The notes: generated from the sequence alone by a model not told the origin. Shown: positions 25,841 through 36,756, counted from the stretch's first letter. The stretch: 39,166 nt of DNA from Oceanospirillales bacterium (GCA_007693685.1 REDB01000097.1:1-39166); one strand, 5' to 3'. A program made the numbers and translations.

Positions 25841-26731
25841 CTATTCCTCTAGTCTAATCAACGTAATAGCGTGATCATCAGATCCCAGAATACTGGGCGC
25901 TAAGGACCCTATTCCAAATACAGAAACACGTTCTGGCATCACACCCGACTCCAACAGTTCACTTTCCAAGCGCTGAGCCTGAGCATTACTCTCAGTTAAA
26001 CCTGTATCACCTGTATTAACTTTTTGATGAACCACTATGCGAAGCTTTAGCTCTAGGTCATCATCTAGCAGTGCAAGCAGTCGTTGAAGAGTCTCTGGTT
26101 CTGCCGCTGACCAACCATGTAAATCTACATAGCCCACTTCACCTAGCTGTTGTTGCCAAGTAAGGTCAGCAACATCTTCCATTTGAGGTTCTGCCACCTG
26201 CTCAACCACCGCAGGTGCCACATGAATATAATCGATATGTAAATAAGAGCGACCATTTCCGCGACGCACTGCATAGACTGCCATGTGACCAGTTTCGATC
26301 TCTGCTGCTAAATAGAACTGCGTGCTATCGACACCTAGAAGATTAGCATATCCAAACACTTGGTTAGCCCATAGGTTACTTGCACCACACTGTCTTGATG
26401 AACACTCAAACAAAATATTGGCTTGTTGACGTAAAAGCTGGTCACGCACATGGTCAAAACCCTGCTCAGGTGTGTTTCCTGGGGAAAGCTGCCAAGTTCT
26501 TCGAATCAAATCTCCTTTTAAACGCAGTTCGTTCTGAGTACGCAATAAACCCTGAATTCGGGTAATCTGGCTTAAAGGCAGTTGATAATCTTGTGTAACA
26601 CTAGCTGATTGGTTCTCAAGGCTGGCTAAGGGAAAAGGGGTAAACCAATCAGGAAACTGATTAGAAGCATAGGTTGGATTAGCAATGATCAGGGCCGCTA
26701 AAATAAATAGCTTGATCAAACGATCGTACAT
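25841..26731 (-). CDS. DUF4892-type periplasmic or outer-membrane protein
   Basis: 296-aa protein with a signal peptide (about 1-22, NPTYAS). The N-terminal half (FPDWFTPFPLASLE ... ECSSRQCGASNLWANQVFGYANLLG) matches what I recall as DUF4892. The C-terminal half resembles an OmpA-like peptidoglycan-binding fold (LRIVVHQKVNTGD, SNAQAQRLESELLESGVMPERVSVFGIG), judged by pattern only. Two closely spaced cysteines (CSSRQC) may form a disulfide. It starts 72 nt after the hydrolase and is followed by patatin after four bases. Function unknown. Confidence 0.75.
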   Translation of the reverse strand: MYDRLIKLFILAALIIANPTYASNQFPDWFTPFPLASLENQSASVTQDYQLPLSQITRIQGLLRTQNELRLKGDLIRRTWQLSPGNTPEQGFDHVRDQLLRQQANILFECSSRQCGASNLWANQVFGYANLLGVDSTQFYLAAEIETGHMAVYAVRRGNGRSYLHIDYIHVAPAVVEQVAEPQMEDVADLTWQQQLGEVGYVDLHGWSAAEPETLQRLLALLDDDLELKLRIVVHQKVNTGDTGLTESNAQAQRLESELLESGVMPERVSVFGIGSLAPSILGSDDHAITLIRLEE

Positions 26732-26803
26732 GGTGACTCCTTATACGCTTTAAGCGCGCAGATTGTTATTCTGCCATGTTAACTTTCTGGATTGTTGTTC
26801 TTA

Positions 26804-27649
26804 TCAATCTTGTAAGTGACGACAAATACGTTTTACCACTTCCGCTACATATCTATCCTCAAGATGAAAATGATGGCCTCCAGGCAAACATTCCACTTCA
26901 ATATCTGTTACGTATTTTGCTAGCTGATAGGTTTGCTCTGTTGCAATTCCCTCTTCAGCTAAACACAACAACACGGGCGATTTAATTACCCTCAAGAATT
27001 CAGCAACTTGACCTTCCGTTAACCTTAGCACAGACGGCGCAAATAGATAGGGATCAGTATGCCACTGCCATCCAGCATCTGTTTGCGTGATTGCACGCGA
27101 AACGAGTGCTTTGGATGCTTCATAAGGTACCGGATACTGACTTTTAGCTCTGACGACTACTGCATCTTCAAAATTATCGTAATAACGTTGCGTACGCTCA
27201 GCGATGCGTTTACGTTGACGCAGTGCCATTGTCATCTGCTGTGGGCTTTGTTCAGCAGGTGTTGTAACAGGTACAAGGCCATCTAGCAAAACTACCGACT
27301 TTACCCGTTCTGGAGCAACAGCCGAAAGCAGAGAGGCAATACCAGCACCCATAGAATGTCCGACCAAATGAAATGAATTCAGTTCCAAATAATCCGCTAA
27401 GGCTAGCACATCAGCAACATTATCCCAGACATAATAAGGCGTACCTGCTGGTCGATGATCTGAAAAACCATGACCCGCCAGATCGGGCGCAATCACTTGG
27501 TATTCATCTAATAGTGGAGCTAGGGTGAAAAAACTGGCTGCATTATCCAGCCAGCCATGTAAGGCGATGATTGGTTCTTTTGAGGGATTTCCCCAGATTA
27601 AACCTCGCATCTGAAGGTGAGGCAAAGAAACCCTTAGTTCAGTTGGCAT
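26804..27649 (-). CDS. Alpha/beta-fold hydrolase
   Basis: 281-aa single-domain hydrolase. It has the oxyanion-type HGWLDNAASF, the nucleophile elbow VGHSMGAG (Ser99), and the catalytic His in GGHHFHLED near the C-terminus, so the triad looks complete. No signal peptide is seen. It overlaps gpsA by one base (TAATG), suggesting coupled translation. Substrate class is not readable; relatives next to gpsA in pseudomonads are also generic hydrolases. Confidence 0.88.
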   Translation of the reverse strand: MPTELRVSLPHLQMRGLIWGNPSKEPIIALHGWLDNAASFFTLAPLLDEYQVIAPDLAGHGFSDHRPAGTPYYVWDNVADVLALADYLELNSFHLVGHSMGAGIASLLSAVAPERVKSVVLLDGLVPVTTPAEQSPQQMTMALRQRKRIAERTQRYYDNFEDAVVVRAKSQYPVPYEASKALVSRAITQTDAGWQWHTDPYLFAPSVLRLTEGQVAEFLRVIKSPVLLCLAEEGIATEQTYQLAKYVTDIEVECLPGGHHFHLEDRYVAEVVKRICRHLQD

Positions 27650-28710
27650 TAGCGTCGTATTGATGGATTAACTCCAGAGGTTACGGCGTTATCCCGCGGC
27701 AAGACAAATTCAACATCACTGCTTTGTGCGTTAGCCATCATACTCCGGGCAATTTCAGCTACTGGAGCAGCGTTAAACACCACTTCGTATAAACCACTCA
27801 CCAAAGGCATATATATATCCTTTTCGATTGCTTTATCACGAACTTGATGCAGAGTATTAACGCCTTCAGCAACCTCGCCTAACACAGATACTGCTTCATC
27901 AAGAGTTTTACCTTCACCCAACGCGAAACCTACTCTGAAGTTACGACTCAAAGGTGACATGCAGGTCACAATTAAATCGCCTACACCCGCTAACCCTAAG
28001 AAAGTCATCGGATTTGCTCCCATTGAAACAGCAAAACGACTCATCTCTGCCAGCGAACGCGTCATTAACATACTACGGGTATTTTCTCCCATGCCTAATG
28101 CGGCGCTCATACCAGCGGCAATAGCATAGATATTCTTCAGTGTTCCACCTAATTCGACACCATAGGTATCAGTACTAGCGTACACACGAAAATAGGGACT
28201 ATGCAAAAGCTGCTGAATACGAGTTCGTATGGCTTCATCTTGACTCGCAATAACCGTAGCCGTCAGTTGTTTGCGAGCAATCTCTTTAGCTAGATTAGGC
28301 CCACTCAACACCCCTACTCGAGCATTGTGTATTTCATCTGCAATGATCTCGCTCATTAAGCTGAAAGATTCTGCTTCAATCCCTTTAGTGGTGCTAATCA
28401 ACAACTGCTGAGGTCTAAGGTAATTAACTGATTGGCGAACTACATCCCTAACCGCATGACTGGGTACAGAAATAAACACCACTTCGGCATTTTCAAGAGC
28501 GTAACCCAGTTCTGTTGTCGCCTCTAAATCTTTAGCTAACAGATAGTCAGGGAGATAACGAGAGTTACAGCGAGTGGTATTAATCTCATCCACTCGCTCT
28601 TGGTCTCGCATCCACTGTCTGACAGCAATACCTTTCTCAGCCATGATGTTAGCGATGACGGTACCAAAACTTCCACCACCTAATACAGCAATGTGCGACG
28701 CTTGGCTCAC
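27649..28710 (-). CDS. gpsA: Glycerol-3-phosphate dehydrogenase [NAD(P)+]
   Basis: Reduces dihydroxyacetone phosphate to sn-glycerol 3-phosphate for phospholipid backbone synthesis. 353 aa, slightly longer than the E. coli enzyme. Signatures: the N-terminal nucleotide-binding [39 protein letters not shown], and the catalytic [29 protein letters not shown]. It lies 15 nt after a small membrane protein gene and overlaps the hydrolase by one base, in the run that begins with dinG. Confidence 0.96.
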   Translation of the reverse strand: MSQASHIAVLGGGSFGTVIANIMAEKGIAVRQWMRDQERVDEINTTRCNSRYLPDYLLAKDLEATTELGYALENAEVVFISVPSHAVRDVVRQSVNYLRPQQLLISTTKGIEAESFSLMSEIIADEIHNARVGVLSGPNLAKEIARKQLTATVIASQDEAIRTRIQQLLHSPYFRVYASTDTYGVELGGTLKNIYAIAAGMSAALGMGENTRSMLMTRSLAEMSRFAVSMGANPMTFLGLAGVGDLIVTCMSPLSRNFRVGFALGEGKTLDEAVSVLGEVAEGVNTLHQVRDKAIEKDIYMPLVSGLYEVVFNAAPVAEIARSMMANAQSSDVEFVLPRDNAVTSGVNPSIRR

Positions 28711-28725
28711 ATGATTCTCCAGACG

Positions 28726-28950
28726 TTACTTGGGACGATGTTGATCAAGCGAATCTAACAATCGATCCACTAAACGAAAAACCAAACTAATGATACCGAA
28801 GGATAAAATCGCCATTACCACAAAAGCAAGTAGCAGCATGGGATCTTGAGTTCGTTGAAAACCTGCAATTCCCACCACCACAAAAAAGGCGCTAACGACG
28901 ATACCCAAAATGTTTCTAAGTTTGCCTGTACGGTGTTTATCTTGCTGCAT
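28726..28950 (-). CDS. Small two-helix membrane protein
   Basis: 74 aa from ATG 28950 (MQQDKHRTGKLRNILG); the track adds a TTG-Ile extension that overlaps the rhlB stop. Two hydrophobic helices (about 12-29 and 38-58) are flanked by charged ends, so it is probably an inner-membrane hairpin. No family is recognised. Close placement between rhlB and gpsA (3 and 15 nt) suggests co-transcription. It starts with a weak ribosome-binding site. Confidence 0.65.
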   Translation of the reverse strand: MQQDKHRTGKLRNILGIVVSAFFVVVGIAGFQRTQDPMLLLAFVVMAILSFGIISLVFRLVDRLLDSLDQHRPK

Positions 28951-28952
28951 AA

Positions 28953-30539
28953 TCAATCCAGTTTCTTAGGCTCATCGATAGAGTTTTCGATAGTTTTTTC
29001 GTCAACTGCTTCGATATTTTCTTCGACAACTTCTTCAATGCTCTGTTCGCTACTGCTTTCTATTGTTGTGTCGCCTAGAGAAGAATCCTCAGACTCTGCA
29101 ATTTCGGAGACTGAGCCTTCCTCAGAGTTGTCTTCTGATTGCTCAACAACCACTTGAACCTCTGCTTTAGGCGCTTCAATGGGCTCTAATAGCTCTGGGT
29201 CAGGATGAACACAGACTAGCTTAACGCCGGTATTGGCTTCCACTTCAGGAATTAAGAAGGAGTCATTTTCGCAAGCAAAAGAGATAGAAGCACCCATTGC
29301 GCCGGCACGACCGGTTCTACCGATACGGTGAACATAATCATCTGCTTCTTCTGGCAATTGATAGTTGATGACATGAGTGACGCCATCGATGTGAATACCT
29401 CGCCCAGCCACATCAGTGGCGACCAAAACCTGAATTTTACCACTACGGAAATCTTCTAAAGTTTTGACACGCTTATTTTGCGGGATTTCACCAGACATCA
29501 GTGCTGAACGCACACCGTCACGACGGAGTTTTTCGGCTAAATCACGCGTTTCATGGCGACGGTTACAGAACACGATAGCGCGTTCAATGTTATTTACCCG
29601 CAAGTAATTTCTTAGCAGCGTATATTTATCCTCAGAAGAGACTAAAAACACCGTTTGAGTGATGTTATCAGTCACTTGTGACTCAGATTCTATCTCTATC
29701 TGAACAGGATCCTGTGTCCATTGACGCGCCAAGTTCATGATCTCATCAGAAAAAGTTGCGCTATATAGCAAGGTTTGACGATCTGGTCCTTTTCGCGGCG
29801 TATGACGAATAATAGTACGAACATCGGGGATAAAGCCCATGCTTAGCATGCGATCCGCTTCATCCAACACCATCACTTCTACGTTGTATAGATCGACATC
29901 TTTTGATTTAACAAAATCAATTAATCGACCCGGCGTTGCCACTAAAAGATCAACTGGCCCTTTAGCCAAAGCTTTGCGTTGTTTTTCGTAATCCATGCCA
30001 CCTACGAGTGAAACTACGGATAGGTCTGAATAACGAACTAAGCCTTCTGCATCGGCAGCAATTTGAAGTGCCAATTCGCGAGTCGGTGCAATCAACAATG
30101 CTCGCGGCTCTTTAAGCTTACGTGGTTCTTCGAGGGGAAAGTCCAACAGATCAGTAATAATCCCGATCAAAAAAGAAGCTGTCTTACCAGTTCCAGTTTG
30201 TGCCTTCGCGATCAGATCCTTGCCTTCCAATGCATGTTCAATCGTTGCTGCTTGAATGGGTGTACAATACTCGAAGCCCAGATCAGCGATAGCATGCATC
30301 AAAGCATCGGGTAAGTTAAAGTCGTGGAAGCGTCTACGATCAGCCACCTCAGGCACAATAAACTCCTGCGGCGTCCAGCTCTTGCGACGGCTATTGCCCC
30401 GATTATTACCACTGTCACGACGTTTACGACGTGGTTTAGGCTCTTTATCTTGAGCGGTGGTTTGATCAGATTCGGCTTGTGTCTGACGCTGTTCTTCTGT
30501 ATTCAAGAGATTACCTTCCAATTGTTCATCATTTTCCAC
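28953..30539 (-). CDS. rhlB: DEAD-box RNA helicase (RhlB-like)
   Basis: 528-aa ATP-dependent RNA helicase. A basic N-terminal stretch ([10 protein letters not shown]) precedes the core. Motifs in order: Q motif region ([25 protein letters not shown]), Walker [48 protein letters not shown] and [10 protein letters not shown]. An acidic low-complexity C-terminal tail of about 80 residues follows. It most resembles pseudomonad RhlB, which may act in RNA turnover, but RhlE/SrmB relatives are not fully excluded. It starts 16 nt after dinG. Confidence 0.88.
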   Translation of the reverse strand: MENDEQLEGNLLNTEEQRQTQAESDQTTAQDKEPKPRRKRRDSGNNRGNSRRKSWTPQEFIVPEVADRRRFHDFNLPDALMHAIADLGFEYCTPIQAATIEHALEGKDLIAKAQTGTGKTASFLIGIITDLLDFPLEEPRKLKEPRALLIAPTRELALQIAADAEGLVRYSDLSVVSLVGGMDYEKQRKALAKGPVDLLVATPGRLIDFVKSKDVDLYNVEVMVLDEADRMLSMGFIPDVRTIIRHTPRKGPDRQTLLYSATFSDEIMNLARQWTQDPVQIEIESESQVTDNITQTVFLVSSEDKYTLLRNYLRVNNIERAIVFCNRRHETRDLAEKLRRDGVRSALMSGEIPQNKRVKTLEDFRSGKIQVLVATDVAGRGIHIDGVTHVINYQLPEEADDYVHRIGRTGRAGAMGASISFACENDSFLIPEVEANTGVKLVCVHPDPELLEPIEAPKAEVQVVVEQSEDNSEEGSVSEIAESEDSSLGDTTIESSSEQSIEEVVEENIEAVDEKTIENSIDEPKKLD

Positions 30540-30555
30540 TAGCTATCTTACCCTG

Positions 30556-32670
30556 TCAGAACACCTGACGAAAAGGTGGCAAGGCATCTAGGATTTGTCG
30601 ACCATAAAATTTACCAGTCAAACGACGGTCTAAAATCACGACTCTTCCGCGATCTTTCTCTGTTCTTAACAAGCGACCCACCGCTTGTGTTAGACGCATA
30701 GATGCGACAGGCACCGCTAAATCTGAAAAAGCATTTCCTCCTTGCTGTTCGATCCACTCTGCTAAGGTAGCATCCACAGGATCATCTGGGACACTGAAGG
30801 GAAGCTTAGTTATGATGACGTCCGTAAGATAATCACCGGGTAAATCGACACCTTCAGCAAAAGAAGCCAATCCAAACAGGCAACTTGGCTGACCTTGATC
30901 AATTCGCTCTCGATGCTGTTGCAACATAGCAGATTTAGAGCGACCACCCTGCTCTATCACTCGATCTCTTAACACTGAATCCAGACCTTCTAAAACCTTG
31001 AACATCTGTTTCCATGAACTAAACAGCACTAAGCTAGCTGTTAGCTTTGGCAGTTCAGCATTAAGAAAGGCTGTCACCTCTTCTGTATGCTCATCGACTC
31101 GACCCGGATCATTGCGCATTTTCGGAATATGCAGCTCAGCGGCATTGAAATAATCAAAAGGACTCATCAATCGCTCACAAGGAGTATCCTCAGGTAAACC
31201 GAGAGTTTGTTTAAGGCGGTCAAAATTCCCCAATGCAGTCAAAGTAGCAGAGGTGATTAACGCGCCAAAACAAGCTTGCCATAAATGTTCTTGCAAGGTT
31301 GCGGCGACAGAAACCGGACTACTACAACACTCGAACTCGGGGCCTTGAAGTGTTTCATGCAGTACCACCCATCGAGCGATAGGACTTTGACCCACTTCAT
31401 CGGGTCGCGCAAAACTTCCAGCCAACCAACTCATTTGTTGAATACGATTAAGTAAAAAACCTAACTGTGGAAAGAAAGTTTCGGCCTGACCTCGTTCAAT
31501 ATCCGCAAGATTGCCCTCCATTGCCTCTTTTAACAATGCGCCTAGCTGCTCAAGATACTGCAAGAGTCGTTGACAGCAATGAGAGACTTCTTTTGCGGGG
31601 ATCATCCAACTCTCAGGCTGTCTACCATTAGCAAACCTAACCCTAGGTGTTCGCCCTCGATCCGAATCAAAGGATAAACCTTCTGCAAGTTCACGCCATG
31701 CGTTAAGTGCCATTAAAAGATCAGCGATAGGTTGATGCATCCTAGTTACAAGATCATCAAGAAAACTAGAGCTGCAGTGCTGACTGAACTGCAAAAGTTT
31801 CTTTTCCATCCCGCCAATCAAACGTACTGCCGTTAACAGTCTTAAACTATAAGAAAAATGACTACCGGCCTTATCTGCTAGATGATGTCCCTCATCAAAA
31901 ACATAGAGTGTATTTGAAGGCTCTGGAAGAATAGCACCTCCGCCTAAAGACAGATCAGCAAGCACTAGATCATGATTGGCGATTACAAGATCAGCATCAA
32001 CCATCTGTTCGCGGGCACGATAAAAAGGACAGACACTAAAATTGATGCAACGGCGATTACTGCATTGCATGTGATCACTGGTTAGAAGACTCCAAGTGTC
32101 ATCAGCCGGAGCCTCAATTAGCTTATCTTTATCGCCATCCCAAACACCTTCAGCATAACGCTGCATAATCAGGCGAACTTTTTCCAACACCGAAGGTTCG
32201 ACCTTGAGTTGCTCTTCATCTTCATAAAGCGCCATCTGACCCAAAGACACTTGATTATCAAGAAGTTGTTCTGCTTTGTTCAAGCAAAGATAGCGGCCTC
32301 GACCTTTTGCCAAGGTATAGCGAAAACTCAACCCTGCATGTTCAGCGAGTTCTGGTAGATCTTTATCGATCAACTGCTCTTGCAAAGCTACTGTCGCTGT
32401 AGAGACCACTAATTTCAGATTGTGGCGTTTCGCAATCGGTAAGGCTGCCAAAAGATAGGCAATCGTTTTACCGGTACCGGTACCAGCTTCAACCGCGACT
32501 ATATGAGATTCACCTAAACGCTTGCCCTTTTCATCGGCACGTATAGCTCCCAGTGTTCTGGCAACCGCAGCAATCATCTGTTTTTGTGCTGGACGTGCTT
32601 TTAAACCACGACTATCCAAAAACTGACTATAGGCAGTTTGTATCTCTTTTTTTAATGATACGTCCAGCAA
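30556..32670 (-). CDS. dinG: ATP-dependent DNA helicase DinG
   Basis: Superfamily 2, XPD-like 5'-3' helicase that unwinds DNA, D-loops and R-loops and is SOS-linked in E. coli. 704 aa. Motifs: Walker A EAGTGTGKTIAYLL, the iron-sulfur cluster cysteines (RGRYLC, then CSNRRCINFSVCPFY), the DEAH-type box VFDEGHHL, SATL, and the C-terminal QAVGRLLRTEKDRGRVV. The start is a TTG (LLDVSLKKEIQ) supported by GAGGG seven bases upstream; no in-frame ATG gives a complete protein. It diverges from lexA across 125 nt that contains two LexA boxes, so SOS control is plausible. Confidence 0.93.
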   Translation of the reverse strand: MLDVSLKKEIQTAYSQFLDSRGLKARPAQKQMIAAVARTLGAIRADEKGKRLGESHIVAVEAGTGTGKTIAYLLAALPIAKRHNLKLVVSTATVALQEQLIDKDLPELAEHAGLSFRYTLAKGRGRYLCLNKAEQLLDNQVSLGQMALYEDEEQLKVEPSVLEKVRLIMQRYAEGVWDGDKDKLIEAPADDTWSLLTSDHMQCSNRRCINFSVCPFYRAREQMVDADLVIANHDLVLADLSLGGGAILPEPSNTLYVFDEGHHLADKAGSHFSYSLRLLTAVRLIGGMEKKLLQFSQHCSSSFLDDLVTRMHQPIADLLMALNAWRELAEGLSFDSDRGRTPRVRFANGRQPESWMIPAKEVSHCCQRLLQYLEQLGALLKEAMEGNLADIERGQAETFFPQLGFLLNRIQQMSWLAGSFARPDEVGQSPIARWVVLHETLQGPEFECCSSPVSVAATLQEHLWQACFGALITSATLTALGNFDRLKQTLGLPEDTPCERLMSPFDYFNAAELHIPKMRNDPGRVDEHTEEVTAFLNAELPKLTASLVLFSSWKQMFKVLEGLDSVLRDRVIEQGGRSKSAMLQQHRERIDQGQPSCLFGLASFAEGVDLPGDYLTDVIITKLPFSVPDDPVDATLAEWIEQQGGNAFSDLAVPVASMRLTQAVGRLLRTEKDRGRVVILDRRLTGKFYGRQILDALPPFRQVF

Positions 32671-32735
32671 GCGAAGACCCTCTGTGTTTTCAGCCTAGAG
32701 TTTAACAAAAACATACCTTTTCAGACACAACAGAC

Positions 32736-32764
32736 TTGACGTAGAGACAATACTGTACAAAAAT
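32736..32764 (+). promoter_or_regulatory. Candidate lexA promoter
   Basis: TTGACG (32736-32741), a 17-bp spacer and AAAAAT (32759-32764). The -35 is good, the -10 is weak, and the first LexA box covers the -10, as expected for an autorepressed SOS promoter. Confidence 0.45.
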
Positions 32765-32768
32765 GCAG
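32753..32768. promoter_or_regulatory. LexA box 1
   Basis: CTGTACAAAAATGCAG fits the CTG-N10-CAG pattern for LexA. It lies upstream of lexA (ATG 32796) and 83 bp from the dinG start. Confidence 0.8.
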
Positions 32769-32771
32769 TAA

Positions 32772-32787
32772 CTGTACACAAAAACAG
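32772..32787. promoter_or_regulatory. LexA box 2
   Basis: CTGTACACAAAAACAG fits CTG-N10-CAG. It is 3 bp after box 1, just before the lexA ribosome-binding region and start codon, so paired binding is likely, as at other lexA promoters with two boxes. Confidence 0.8.
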
Positions 32788-32795
32788 GTTAAAAA

Positions 32796-33410
32796 ATGAA
32801 ACTTACAGCGCGTCAAACAGAAGTTCTTGATTGTATCCGTCGCCATATTGAAGCAACGGGTTATCCACCCACACGAGCTGAAATTGCAAAAGAGCTGGGA
32901 TTTAAGTCAGCCAATGCAGCAGAAGAACACTTAAAAGCACTGCAGCGAAAAGGCGCGATTGAGATGATTCAACACACCTCTCGCGGCATTCGTCTTCCGG
33001 ATGAGCCTAGTGTAGAAGCTGAAGAAACAGGTCTTCCGTTAATAGGTGCGGTCGCAGCTGGTTCTCCTATTTTGGCAATTGAACATATCGAACAGCGCTG
33101 CAATATCGCCCCAGATTTTTTTCACCCTAAAGCCGATTATCTTCTTCGTGTACGCGGCATGAGTATGAAAAATGTCGGAATAATGGATGGTGATCTGTTG
33201 GCGGTTCATCAAACACGTGATGTTCGTAATGGACAAATTGTGGTTGCTCGTATCGGTGATGAAGTGACTGTAAAACGCTTTCAGCGTGATGGCACAAAGG
33301 TCAGCTTAATAGCCGAAAATGAAGAGTTTGCACCCATTGAACTAGATTTAGCTCATGATGAGTTAGAAATCGAAGGACTAAGCGTGGGTGTTATACGTCA
33401 AGGCAGCTAA
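32796..33410 (+). CDS. lexA: SOS repressor LexA
   Basis: 204-aa repressor of the DNA-damage response. It has an N-terminal winged helix (about 1-70, [26 protein letters not shown]). The self-cleavage site is Ala88-Gly89 in GAVAAGSP. The catalytic dyad is Ser123 (GMSMKNVGI) and Lys160 (VTVKRF). Two LexA boxes lie directly upstream, consistent with autoregulation. The cell-division inhibitor sulA often follows lexA in pseudomonads; here the next gene is a convergent DUF6586 gene instead. Confidence 0.98.
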   Translation: MKLTARQTEVLDCIRRHIEATGYPPTRAEIAKELGFKSANAAEEHLKALQRKGAIEMIQHTSRGIRLPDEPSVEAEETGLPLIGAVAAGSPILAIEHIEQRCNIAPDFFHPKADYLLRVRGMSMKNVGIMDGDLLAVHQTRDVRNGQIVVARIGDEVTVKRFQRDGTKVSLIAENEEFAPIELDLAHDELEIEGLSVGVIRQGS

Positions 33411-33445
33411 ACACTGCCTTAACGAAAGGACAAGACTAGACTTTG

Positions 33446-33470
33446 ATGCAGGAGCTTACCACTCCTGCAT
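33446..33470. terminator. Convergent hairpin between lexA and the DUF6586 gene
   Basis: A 9-bp perfect stem (ATGCAGGAG / CTCCTGCAT) with a 7-nt loop spans the end of the DUF6586 gene (its stop lies in the loop) and sits 35 nt after lexA. No U-tract follows on either strand, so it may block 3' exonucleases or be a weak terminator rather than a classic intrinsic one. Confidence 0.45.
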
Positions 33471-33977
33471 ACCTTCCCGAAGTTTCTCAACTAACTGTCT
33501 CATCTGGCCTAACCAGTTTTGATATTCTGAAAAAACGCCTGCATCACCCGCATGATTTGGGTTAACTTGCATCACCTGTATTTCAGACAAGCTCGCAACA
33601 GAAGAAGGTTTCTCTTTATCAACTGCTTTCCAGCAAGCCGCATAAGACTGTTGTAACTGATGCAGCCAATTATGTTGATCAGCTTCAAGATGCAACAACT
33701 CGTTTAACTCAGGTGATTCGAAACCTGATGTTTCAAAACCACGCACTAGATCATCCAACGTCGTAACGCTGTTCACATCCACTTGGTAGCGCTCAGCAAT
33801 TTCTCTCAGTAAAGAGCTATAAGCGGACACCAGATGAAAAAGGATCGACTCTTGGTATGACTCGATCAGGGCATGTTTACTCCATGAGTTGGAATTTTGG
33901 GCTGCTTGTAACGCATCTAAATGCAACCGAACAAAGTTAAGTTTCTGATTTGTTCGTGCTAGATACACTTCACTCAT
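33456..33977 (-). CDS. DUF6586-type protein
   Basis: 173-aa, mostly helical cytoplasmic protein (TNQKLNFVRLHLDALQ near the N-terminus). It resembles the DUF6586 proteins found between topA and lexA in Pseudomonas; the match is by size, position and pattern. No catalytic motif is seen. It starts 53 nt after topA on the same strand and may be co-transcribed. Function unknown. Confidence 0.75.
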   Translation of the reverse strand: MSEVYLARTNQKLNFVRLHLDALQAAQNSNSWSKHALIESYQESILFHLVSAYSSLLREIAERYQVDVNSVTTLDDLVRGFETSGFESPELNELLHLEADQHNWLHQLQQSYAACWKAVDKEKPSSVASLSEIQVMQVNPNHAGDAGVFSEYQNWLGQMRQLVEKLREGMQEW

Positions 33978-34030
33978 TGTCCCCTCCAGGGATACTTCAA
34001 ATCGTTCAAAAATTGCTCAAACAGAGACTA

Positions 34031-36682
34031 TTAGGATTTGGCAGCTCGTTTTTTGGCCTGTTCAACAACCCAACGTCCATTATCGTAAAAAGCGCGCCAG
34101 CCTGTTGCCTTACCCTCAGACTCAGTCATCACATACTGCTCTTTAGTCTTGCGACTGTAACGCACGATAGACGGATTTCCTTCATCATCTTGAACTGGAG
34201 CAGTTAACAAGAAATGATACTTAGGATCTATCTCATCTTTATGAGGCAGCAGCTCTTTTACTAAGGGCGCACGTGTTTCACGCTTTTTCGGAAACTGACT
34301 GGCTGCCAAAAATAATCCACTCGCGCCATCACGAAGCACATAGGTATCGTCTACTTTTTCACAAGCTAACTCTGGCATTGCGACCGGATCCATTTTAGGT
34401 GGAGCTGGTTCACCGCTGCGTAATAACTTACGAGTGTTTTTACATTCGCTATTGGTGCAGCCAAAGAACTTGCCAAAACGACCCGTTTTTAACTGCATAT
34501 CAGATCCGCACTTATCGCATTCGATAGTTGGACCATCATAGCCTTTAATTCTAAAATTACCTTGCTCTATCTCAAAGCCACTGCAATCTGGGTTATTACC
34601 ACAGATGTGTAGCTTGCGATTTTCATCTAACAAGTAAGCATCCATCGCCGTTCCACAAAGCTTGCAGCGGTGCTTACTTCTTAAGATACGTGATTCAGCT
34701 TCTTCATCATCAGCATCTGCACTAACTACTTCATCACCTGGAATGAGGTTTATGGTGCACTTACAACGTTCCTTCGGTGGAAGGTTATAACCCGAACAAC
34801 CCAAGAACACACCCGTACTGCCAGTACGAATCATCATATGACGACCACATTCTGGACAATCAATATCCGTAGGAGTGGGTGTATTAGGCCTCATCCCCTG
34901 CTCTGCATCTTGAGCTGTTTCTAGATCTTTAACAAAGTCAGCATAAAACCGATCTAATAGAACTTTCCACTCAAGATCACCACGAGCAACCTCATCTAAA
35001 TAGCTTTCCATACGAGCGGTGAAGCTATAATCCATCAAGTCTGAGAAGCTTTCATTGAGTCTCTCCGTCACGATATCACCCATTTTCAGGGCATAAAAAC
35101 GACGGTTTTGTACTTCTACATAGCCACGATCCTGAATGGTAGAGATGATCGCTGCATAGGTAGATGGACGACCAATGCCTCGCTTCTCTAACTCTTTAAC
35201 CAAGCTGGCTTCAGTGTATCTGGGTGATGGACGAGTAAAATGCTGCTTTGGCTCCAGCCCTTCTAATTTAAGCTGATCACCTTTCTGTAGATCAGGAAGA
35301 ATTATATCTTCTTCATTCTTGCCACGTGCTGGCAATACACGAGTGTAACCATCAAAACGCAGAATACGACCTTTAACAGAAAGCTCAAAATCACCTGCAT
35401 TAACCGTGATACGCGTGCTTGTATATTGCGCTGGCGTCATCTGGCAAGCTAAAAACTGGCGTCGTATTAAGTCATATAAGCGTTCAGCATCTGACTCCAT
35501 ACCATTTAAAGCATCTGCGGTGATATTGACATCAGAAGGACGAATCGCTTCGTGTGCCTCTTGGGCACCTTCTTTGCTGCTATATCGAAGCGGCTGCTCT
35601 GGAAGATAGCGATCACCAAAGTTACTTTGAATATATTCGCGACAAGCATTAACTGCATCTTCACTCAAGTTGGTTGAGTCAGTTCGCATGTAGGTGATGT
35701 AACCCGCTTCATATAGACGCTGAGCCATCATCATGGTTTTCTTAACACCGAAACCTAAGCGTGTGCTTGCAGCTTGCTGCAGTGTTGAGGTAATAAACGG
35801 CGCTGACGGCTTACTGCTGGTCGCACGATCTTCTCGACCGGTGATTACGTAATCAGCGACCTTTAACAGTTCAACTAGCTTATTCGTTTCATCCGAGCTG
35901 GTCGGCCTAAAGGCTTCATCACCATAACGCGTGACTTGAAGTTTAAGCGCATCACCCTGCTGACTGACGGTCGAAGCAAACACTTCCCAATACTCTTCGG
36001 GGATAAATGCTCTGATCTCTCGTTCACGATCAACAATCAGTTTAACGGCAACGGATTGCACACGCCCCGCAGATAAACCTCTGGCTACCTTCTCCCAAAG
36101 CAAAGGAGAAACCATATAACCGACAACACGATCTAAGAAGCGTCTAGCCTGCTGAGCATTGACTCGGCTCATGGCTAGCTCGCCGGGCTCTTTAAAAGCC
36201 TCTTTAATCGCTTTCTTGGTTATTTCATTAAACACAACACGCTTAAACCGAGAGTCATCCCCACCAATAGCTTCACGTAAATGCCAAGCTATTGCTTCCC
36301 CCTCTCTATCCAAATCCGTTGCGAGATAAATTTCATCGGCATTGGCTGCTAACTTTTTAAGTTCATCAACAACTTTTTCTTTACCCGGCAGTATTTCATA
36401 ACGAGCATCCCAGCCATGATCTGGGTCGATACCCATACGTTTAATTAACTGCTCGTGTGATTTTTTCTTACGATATTCAGCTTTCGCTTCGTCAGAAAGC
36501 TTGCGAGTCTGAGCAGCTAGTTTGGCACGCTCTTTGGGATCTGAGGTGGCTGAGCCGCTTCCACTGGTTGGTAAATCACGAATATGGCCCACGCTAGACT
36601 TAACCACATATTGGCTACCGAGGTATTTGTTGATCGTGCGGGCCTTGGCCGGTGACTCCACAATGACAAGGGTTTTACCCAT
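34031..36682 (-). CDS. topA: DNA topoisomerase I
   Basis: Type IA topoisomerase relaxing negative supercoils. 883 aa. Visible: start [27 protein letters not shown] acidic motif [15 protein letters not shown] (about 121-135), the catalytic tyrosine Tyr331 in [14 protein letters not shown], and the C-terminal zinc-ribbon modules ([39 protein letters not shown]). A good sigma-70 promoter lies 45 nt upstream. AAGGA precedes the ATG. It is next to DUF6586 and lexA, as in Pseudomonas. Confidence 0.98.
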   Translation of the reverse strand: MGKTLVIVESPAKARTINKYLGSQYVVKSSVGHIRDLPTSGSGSATSDPKERAKLAAQTRKLSDEAKAEYRKKKSHEQLIKRMGIDPDHGWDARYEILPGKEKVVDELKKLAANADEIYLATDLDREGEAIAWHLREAIGGDDSRFKRVVFNEITKKAIKEAFKEPGELAMSRVNAQQARRFLDRVVGYMVSPLLWEKVARGLSAGRVQSVAVKLIVDREREIRAFIPEEYWEVFASTVSQQGDALKLQVTRYGDEAFRPTSSDETNKLVELLKVADYVITGREDRATSSKPSAPFITSTLQQAASTRLGFGVKKTMMMAQRLYEAGYITYMRTDSTNLSEDAVNACREYIQSNFGDRYLPEQPLRYSSKEGAQEAHEAIRPSDVNITADALNGMESDAERLYDLIRRQFLACQMTPAQYTSTRITVNAGDFELSVKGRILRFDGYTRVLPARGKNEEDIILPDLQKGDQLKLEGLEPKQHFTRPSPRYTEASLVKELEKRGIGRPSTYAAIISTIQDRGYVEVQNRRFYALKMGDIVTERLNESFSDLMDYSFTARMESYLDEVARGDLEWKVLLDRFYADFVKDLETAQDAEQGMRPNTPTPTDIDCPECGRHMMIRTGSTGVFLGCSGYNLPPKERCKCTINLIPGDEVVSADADDEEAESRILRSKHRCKLCGTAMDAYLLDENRKLHICGNNPDCSGFEIEQGNFRIKGYDGPTIECDKCGSDMQLKTGRFGKFFGCTNSECKNTRKLLRSGEPAPPKMDPVAMPELACEKVDDTYVLRDGASGLFLAASQFPKKRETRAPLVKELLPHKDEIDPKYHFLLTAPVQDDEGNPSIVRYSRKTKEQYVMTESEGKATGWRAFYDNGRWVVEQAKKRAAKS

Positions 36683-36727
36683 TCAATCGATTCCTTAATG
36701 TCGCTATGCGTCGGAAAATATCGTGCA

Positions 36728-36756
36728 TATATAAGTGTTGAGTCGGACTGGGTCAA
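36728..36756 (-). promoter_or_regulatory. topA promoter
   Basis: Minus strand TTGACC (36756-36751), exactly 17 bp, TATATA (36733-36728). It gives a leader of about 40 nt. A second, overlapping TTGACT lies 5 bp farther upstream. Strong motif match. Confidence 0.75.
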
